Shown: in pieces, positions 7,474-10,483 of the stretch | Layout of the letters: each line of letters begins with the position of its first letter | Position numbering within the stretch: the stretch's first letter is position 1 | Assembly: GCA_036558305.1 (NCBI GenBank) | Contig: DATBFX010000381.1 | Span: forward strand, 1-10,483 | DNA: 10,483 nt | Direction of reading: 5' to 3' | Source: DATBFX01 sp036558305 | GTDB lineage: Bacteria > Chloroflexota > Chloroflexia > Thermomicrobiales > UBA6265 | Made by a program: the position numbers and the translations under genes | The notes under the pieces: model-generated | Seen by the model: only the letters and a program-made list of their open reading frames with translations | Told to the model about the DNA's origin: nothing | The model's database searches: none

Positions 7474-7941
7474 TCAGAGGTCGTCCCTCTCCCATTCTTC
7501 CGCGCTCTGCTGTCGAAGGAGATCGAGAAACGCCCGTGCCGTGACGATGCGCAGCTTGCCGAGGCGCGGGTCGCCGTCGAGGACGAGCAGGTCGGCGTCG
7601 CCGGTCACGAGGTAATCGGCGTCGCCGCCGAGCGCCGAGGCGAGAATCGGTTCATCTTTCGGATCGCGGACGGGTAAGGGAAGCGTTTCGACCGGCTTGA
7701 CCGATTCCGCGCCCTCCTCGATCGCTCCCAGGACATCGTTTCGCTCGGCTTCGGTTACTCCGTATCGAGCGAGCGTTTCCGGCTTGGCCAGTGCGCGACC
7801 GATTTCGCGACGTTGGTAGTCACCGATCACCAGCAGGAACCGCCCGTTGCGCCACGCTTCGATCAAGAGGAACGGATGACCTCGTTTGAGGATGGTCGCG
7901 CTGAAGAACTGGTTCGTGTCAACGGCGACCCGCAGCGGCAC
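7474..7941 (-). CDS. PIN-domain toxin (right copy)
   Basis: This encodes 155 residues from GTG 7941, with GAGGAGA 6 nt upstream, overlapping the antitoxin by 23 nt. The PIN_3-type metal-binding acids are D8 (VAVDTN), E46 (RREIGRAL), the Asp of KDEPILASA and the two Asp of VTGDADLL, so it should be an active RNase unless inhibited. The last third is nearly identical to the left toxin in DNA. The N-terminal half differs in most residues beyond the DTN and IxKRGxP motifs, so the two toxins may differ in partner recognition. Its stop is 6 nt from the cytochrome relic. Confidence 0.9.
   Translation of the reverse strand: MPLRVAVDTNQFFSATILKRGHPFLLIEAWRNGRFLLVIGDYQRREIGRALAKPETLARYGVTEAERNDVLGAIEEGAESVKPVETLPLPVRDPKDEPILASALGGDADYLVTGDADLLVLDGDPRLGKLRIVTARAFLDLLRQQSAEEWERDDL
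7517..7647. repeat. 131-bp direct repeat, right copy (toxin 3' end)
   Basis: This is the partner of 6598-6728 with one mismatch at 7621. The unit offset is 919 bp here and 910 bp at the intergenic block, so small indels lie between them. Confidence 0.95.
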
Positions 7942-8230
7942 GTTGCTTCTCCTCGTACATCTCGCGCCGGACCTCTTCGACGGTTTCGGTCACCTCGCGT
8001 AGCACTTCGTCGGGATCGAGATGCGCGTTCCGCTCGCGAATGCGATCGATCGTGGCCCACCCCCGTTCGATTCGCTCTTGGCGGTACCGTTCATAGTCTT
8101 CGGCGTTGAGAATGGCCGCCACCGGCTTGCCGTTCTGAACGACGACCACCGCGCCGTTCGGGCTCTTCACCGCGGCGAGGACATCGTCGAACTTGGTGCG
8201 CGCTTCTTCGGTCGAGATCGTCTTTACCAT
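7919..8230 (-). CDS. Phd/YefM-type antitoxin (right copy)
   Basis: This encodes 103 residues from ATG 8230, with GGAGG 7 nt upstream (GGAGGAAAGACG). Phd/YefM features are TISTEEARTKFDDVLAAV and VVVVQNGKPVAAILNAEDYERY, followed by a charged helical tail (DRIRERNAHLDPDEVLREV). It should repress its promoter and neutralise the overlapping toxin. It shares about 60% identity with the left antitoxin. Cross-neutralisation of the two toxins is possible but cannot be judged, because the toxin halves likely to contact it differ. Confidence 0.9.
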   Translation of the reverse strand: MVKTISTEEARTKFDDVLAAVKSPNGAVVVVQNGKPVAAILNAEDYERYRQERIERGWATIDRIRERNAHLDPDEVLREVTETVEEVRREMYEEKQRAAAGRR

Positions 8231-8248
8231 CGTCTTTCCTCCTGCCCA

Positions 8249-8301
8249 ATCTCGTCACATCCTACTCCGCCCGGTCCCGCCGCACCAGCCGTTGACACCG
8301 G
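8249..8301. repeat. 53-bp direct repeat, right copy (divergent promoter block)
   Basis: This is identical to 7339-7391. It lies between the antitoxin (minus) and the cytochrome c gene (plus). Its minus strand holds TAGGAT (8259-8264) as a possible antitoxin -10, and its right end supplies the -35 of the cytochrome promoter. CCGGT near its middle and ACCGG at its right end could be a repressor site for the antitoxin. Confidence 0.9.
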
Positions 8302-8321
8302 AAAACGCCCGTTGCTATGCT
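8292..8321 (+). promoter_or_regulatory. Sigma-70-type promoter of the cytochrome c gene
   Basis: TTGACA (8292-8297) and TATGCT (8316-8321) are separated by 18 nt, and the start codon lies about 50 nt further on. The -35 is inside the repeated block while the -10 is outside it. Confidence 0.55.
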
Positions 8322-8371
8322 CCGCCGGATTTCCGAACCAGACCGGCGGCAACCCAGGGCGGAGAATCGGT

Positions 8372-8854
8372 ATGCGCAGGCGCGCGACCCTGCTCGTGAT
8401 GACCATCGGAGTGGCGTTCTTCGCCGTCGCCTGCGGGCGCGCCACCCAGAAGCAGATCGACCAGGCACTCGGCATCACCCCGACCGCCACGCTGAGCCCC
8501 GGCGATCTCGCCACCTCCACCGCCCAGGCGCTGGCCGAGGCCTCCGCGCGCGCGGCCGCCGAAGCCGGTGCCGGTGGCAGTCCCGGTGCCGTCGCCGCCG
8601 CCGTCGGCAACGTGGCGCAGGGGAAGAACTCGTTCCAATTCAATTGCCAGCAATGCCACCGCCCCGGCTCGCCGACCAACGCTCCCATCCTCTCCGGTCC
8701 GCAGAGCCCCGTCCTCAACCTCTCCGACGCCCAGATTTTCGACCTCGTCCGCAACGGCACGAACCACACACCACCCGGTCCCATCCCCTCCTTCACCCTC
8801 AACGACCAGCGCATCGCCGACATCATCGCCTACCTGCGCTCGATCGCGGCGTAG
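8372..8854 (+). CDS. Cytochrome c lipoprotein lacking the usual Met ligand
   Basis: This encodes 160 residues from ATG 8372, with GGAG at 8361-8364 (7 nt). Residues 1-21 are a lipoprotein signal: MRRR, a hydrophobic run and the lipobox FAVAC with C21, so the protein should be anchored to the outer face of the membrane. An Ala/Ser/Thr-rich spacer (about 22-80) leads to a class I cytochrome c domain: GKNSFQFNCQQCH (heme-binding C92, C95, H96) and a C-terminal helix IADIIAYLRSI (148-158). In relatives the distal ligand is the Met in a KGxMPxF segment; here the matching segment is PPGPIPSF with I138, and the mature protein has no Met at all. H132 is the only other His. It may be a short-range electron carrier or a heme sensor; its partner is unknown. 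It lies divergent from the antitoxin and 113 bp before a membrane protein gene. Confidence 0.9.
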   Translation: MRRRATLLVMTIGVAFFAVACGRATQKQIDQALGITPTATLSPGDLATSTAQALAEASARAAAEAGAGGSPGAVAAAVGNVAQGKNSFQFNCQQCHRPGSPTNAPILSGPQSPVLNLSDAQIFDLVRNGTNHTPPGPIPSFTLNDQRIADIIAYLRSIAA

Positions 8855-8885
8855 GCGGCGAGGCGGCAAGGCGGCGAGGCGGCAA
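8854..8885. repeat. 16-bp tandem duplication after the cytochrome c gene
   Basis: Two perfect copies of GGCGGCGAGGCGGCAA stand at 8854-8869 and 8870-8885, starting on the last base of the cytochrome stop codon. Confidence 0.9.
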
Positions 8886-9009
8886 GGAACACCGAGGTCG
8901 TGCGGCACCGCTGCCCATCGGCTCGCCGGACAGACGGATGCAGCGTGTAGAATCGCGACGCGACGCCATGTTGGCGTCCCGGTCCCGAGTCCTCGCCGCC
9001 TTGCCGCCT
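8861..9009. repeat. 19-bp inverted repeat spanning the start of the membrane protein gene
   Basis: The arm 8861-8879 (A then GGCGGCAAGGCGGCGAGG) is perfectly complementary to 8991-9009, with 111 bp between. The right arm is inside the coding region, where it encodes LAALPP. The left arm overlaps the 16-bp tandem duplication. Confidence 0.8.
8948..8953 (+). promoter_or_regulatory. Possible -10 element for the membrane protein gene
   Basis: TAGAAT lies 14 nt before ATG 8968. No good -35 is found at 16-18 nt upstream. If used, the message would have a very short leader, which fits the absence of a ribosome site before this ATG. Confidence 0.3.
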
Positions 9010-10083
9010 ATGGTCGCCCTGCCCGCCATCGCCTGTCTGATCAGTTTGGCCTGCGCGCTGGTCATCGCCCGCGACGCGTGGCGCCGGCCGCGCCCCGACA
9101 AGCTCGCCTGGGTCGTCGCCTTCGCGGTGTTCGCGATCGCGGCCGGGACCGAGGTCGCCGCGTCGCTGACCGAGTGGACGCCGGCACTGGCGCGAATCTA
9201 CTACCTGACCGGCGCCGTCCTCATCGTCGGCTACCTCGCACTGGGCGAGCTCTACCTGCTGGCCGGCAAGCAGATCGCGCGGTTCGCGCCCGGTGCCACG
9301 CTCCTCGTCACCGCGGTCGCGGCCACCGTCGTTTTCAACGCCTCGGTCGACGAGAACCGGTTGGCCGACGACGGCTGGCACGCGATCAACCGCGGACCGG
9401 CCGTGACGACGCTGGCGATCTCGCTCAACGCCGCCGGCACGCTGGTCGTCATCGGTGGCGCCCTCTACTCCGCCTGGCGCTTCTACCGTTCCGGCACCCA
9501 CCGCCACCGCATGATCGGCTGCGTCCTGATCGCGCTCGGCACCCTCGTCGCCGCTTCGGGCGGCACCCTGACCCGGTTCGGCCACGACGAATACCTCTAC
9601 ATCGGCATCGCCGCCGGCGTCGCCATCATCTTCGCCGGCTACCTGGAGACGCGTCGGCCCGATCCGGGGCTCGCGGTACCGGCTTCGGTGCCGAAACCGA
9701 CCCTTGCCACGGGCGATGCAACGGCGGCAGTGCCCCGCGGAGACCGCGCCGCCCTCATCTCACTCTCCGCACGACGCGCAAACGGGCGGCATGTCGGGAG
9801 CGATGGCGACCCCGCGGTCGCCTTCATCGAATCCCGATTCCTGCCGTTGGACGACGCGACGCTGGCAGAGGAATGCCGAATCTGGAGCGTGCCGCGGCGG
9901 GAGGTGGACGCGTTCACCCGCGACGAGGCCCGCCGGGTCTGGGCACTCCGCCTCCGCCTCTCACCCGAAGGCCAGGCACTCTTCGACACCCACTCGGTTC
10001 CTGCCAAACTGCAATTGGCCGAGCTCTATCAGGAGGTGTTGATCCATGATGCGAACCGACAGCCGGTAGCCGGTAGCCGGTAG
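8968..10083 (+). CDS. Seven-helix integral membrane protein of unknown function
   Basis: This encodes 371 residues from ATG 8968; in-frame ATGs at 8938 and 9010 are alternatives, and none has a clear ribosome site. I chose 8968 because of the -10-like TAGAAT just upstream. Seven hydrophobic segments lie near residues 16-34, 46-67, 76-99, 107-124, 146-168, 183-200 and 211-228, some with acidic residues inside (E62 and E94). They are followed by a soluble tail of about 140 residues that starts Pro/Ala-rich and ends in charged helices (AEECRIWSVPRREVDAFTRDEARRVW...). It resembles the 7-TM sensory modules of some bacterial signalling proteins, but no kinase or HAMP motif follows. I do not recognise the family. 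It follows the cytochrome c gene on the same strand, so a membrane redox link is possible but unproven. Its last residues (PVAGSR) are encoded by a tandem repeat. Confidence 0.8.
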   Translation: MLASRSRVLAALPPMVALPAIACLISLACALVIARDAWRRPRPDKLAWVVAFAVFAIAAGTEVAASLTEWTPALARIYYLTGAVLIVGYLALGELYLLAGKQIARFAPGATLLVTAVAATVVFNASVDENRLADDGWHAINRGPAVTTLAISLNAAGTLVVIGGALYSAWRFYRSGTHRHRMIGCVLIALGTLVAASGGTLTRFGHDEYLYIGIAAGVAIIFAGYLETRRPDPGLAVPASVPKPTLATGDATAAVPRGDRAALISLSARRANGRHVGSDGDPAVAFIESRFLPLDDATLAEECRIWSVPRREVDAFTRDEARRVWALRLRLSPEGQALFDTHSVPAKLQLAELYQEVLIHDANRQPVAGSR

Positions 10084-10088
10084 CCGGT
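10061..10088. repeat. 7-bp tandem repeat, four copies
   Basis: AGCCGGT is repeated four times without change. The array encodes the C-terminal PVAGSR and supplies the stop codon TAG at 10081-10083. Since 7 is not a multiple of 3, a change in copy number would change the frame and the tail of the membrane protein. Confidence 0.95.
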
Positions 10089-10089
10089 A

Positions 10090-10121
10090 GGAGTCACGAG
10101 CCACCACCGGCTCCCGACTCC
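10090..10121. terminator. Hairpin between convergent genes
   Basis: GGAGTC (10090-10095) pairs with GACTCC (10116-10121), and inside it GAGCC (10098-10102) pairs with GGCTC (10109-10113) around a 6-nt loop, giving 11 pairs with one 2x2 internal loop. It begins 6 nt past the membrane protein's stop and overlaps the last codons of the convergent gene. No U-run follows on the plus strand, so it may be a two-way or processing hairpin rather than a classic terminator. Confidence 0.45.
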
Positions 10122-10483
10122 TTGTACAGCGGCCGCGCCCGTCCCTCCGCGACCAGTCGCGCGAAGCGGCCCTCGATCTGGACACGCATCTGGGCGAATC
10201 CGGTTTCGAGGTAGGGGAACAACAGCCAGCAGACACCGGCGGCGAAGATCGCGCCGGTGATCAGCCGCAGCACCACGTTGCTCTCGTGCAGACCCACCAA
10301 CTGGGCACCGCCGTCGATCACCAACGGTAACGCCAGGAGACCGACCGCGCGCCACGACGGGGCGGTGATCCGGTTGCGAAGGGCGACGAAGAGGAGGCCC
10401 AGCAGGAACATCGAGCCGTAGATCGCCGCGCAGCGCTGGCAGCAGGCCATCTTCTGACCGAAGACGGAAAAACTCCGGTCCGG
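10094..10483 (-). CDS. DUF2085-type membrane protein, 5' end outside the window
   Basis: The frame is open to the right edge, giving 129 visible residues. An ATG at 10450 lies inside the conserved region, not at its start: the residues before it (PDRSFSVFGQK) continue as MACCQRCAAIYGS, which fits the family pattern of Ser-Phe, Gly, then C-x-RC-x-x-x-Y. The start is therefore beyond 10483. Later family-like features are a membrane segment at FLLGLLFVAL, then LPLVIDGGAQLVGLHESN and LRLITGAIFAAG, and a cytoplasmic charged tail. The function of the family is unknown; the paired cysteines near the N-terminus suggest metal binding or redox. The gene runs toward the seven-helix protein gene with a 10-bp gap. 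Confidence 0.85.
   Translation of the reverse strand, partial: PDRSFSVFGQKMACCQRCAAIYGSMFLLGLLFVALRNRITAPSWRAVGLLALPLVIDGGAQLVGLHESNVVLRLITGAIFAAGVCWLLFPYLETGFAQMRVQIEGRFARLVAEGRARPLYKESGAGGGS

Noticed and set aside
6598..8301. Direct repeats as a possible CRISPR or integron array
   Set aside because: There are only two copies, and they lie inside paralogous genes and their leaders, which explains them.
8021..8371. Upstream extension of the cytochrome c frame
   Set aside because: It overlaps the antitoxin gene and the promoter block; ATG 8372 starts a proper lipoprotein signal.
8317..8967. The long plus-strand frame overlapping the cytochrome gene as part of the membrane protein
   Set aside because: It overlaps the cytochrome gene in another frame with Arg/Pro-rich sequence; the hydrophobic protein begins only near 8968.

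Overview
This is a high-GC bacterial chromosome segment with dense coding on both strands. Several features point to the Chloroflexota, most likely the class Thermomicrobia: two exported proteins with a near-identical MDxxxFDRW...SRR N-terminus, a large NTF2/Pro-Thr-linker secreted protein style, a one-piece STAND ATPase-LuxR regulator, PIN/Phd modules, and REP-like repeats inside or next to genes. This placement is an inference from protein style. There is no rRNA or marker gene here.

Layout. Positions 4-630 (+) encode a small secreted protein with an NTF2-like look. Convergent to it, 644-2401 (-) encodes a Tat-type exported protein with about 112 cysteines in 585 residues. Upstream of that on the same strand, 2516-3580 (-) encodes an exported alpha/alpha-toroid (terpenoid-cyclase-like) repeat protein with the same type of export signal. 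The two may form a transcription unit. A 334-bp stretch without a convincing gene (3581-3914) separates them from a large transcriptional regulator (3915-6362, -) with an NB-ARC-like ATPase, a helical repeat region and a C-terminal LuxR DNA-binding domain. A palindromic 42-bp repeat sits in frame between its Walker A and Walker B motifs.

Positions 6564-8301 hold the most unusual structure: two tandem copies of a unit containing a PIN toxin, a Phd/YefM-type antitoxin, an intergenic promoter block and the start of a cytochrome c gene. The right copy leads into a full cytochrome c lipoprotein gene (8372-8854, +). The left copy ends in a 16-codon relic of that gene's start (7417-7467). Identity between the copies is patchy: 130 of 131 bp in the toxin 3' ends and 53 of 53 bp in the intergenic block, but only weak similarity in the 5' halves of the toxins.

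The cytochrome has a CxxCH heme site but no methionine in its mature part, so its distal heme ligand is atypical. It is followed by a seven-helix membrane protein of unknown function (8968-10083, +). Near it are a 16-bp tandem duplication, a 19-bp inverted repeat and a 7-bp x4 tandem array that forms its stop codon. A hairpin separates it from a convergent DUF2085-type membrane protein (10094-10483, -), whose 5' end lies outside the window.
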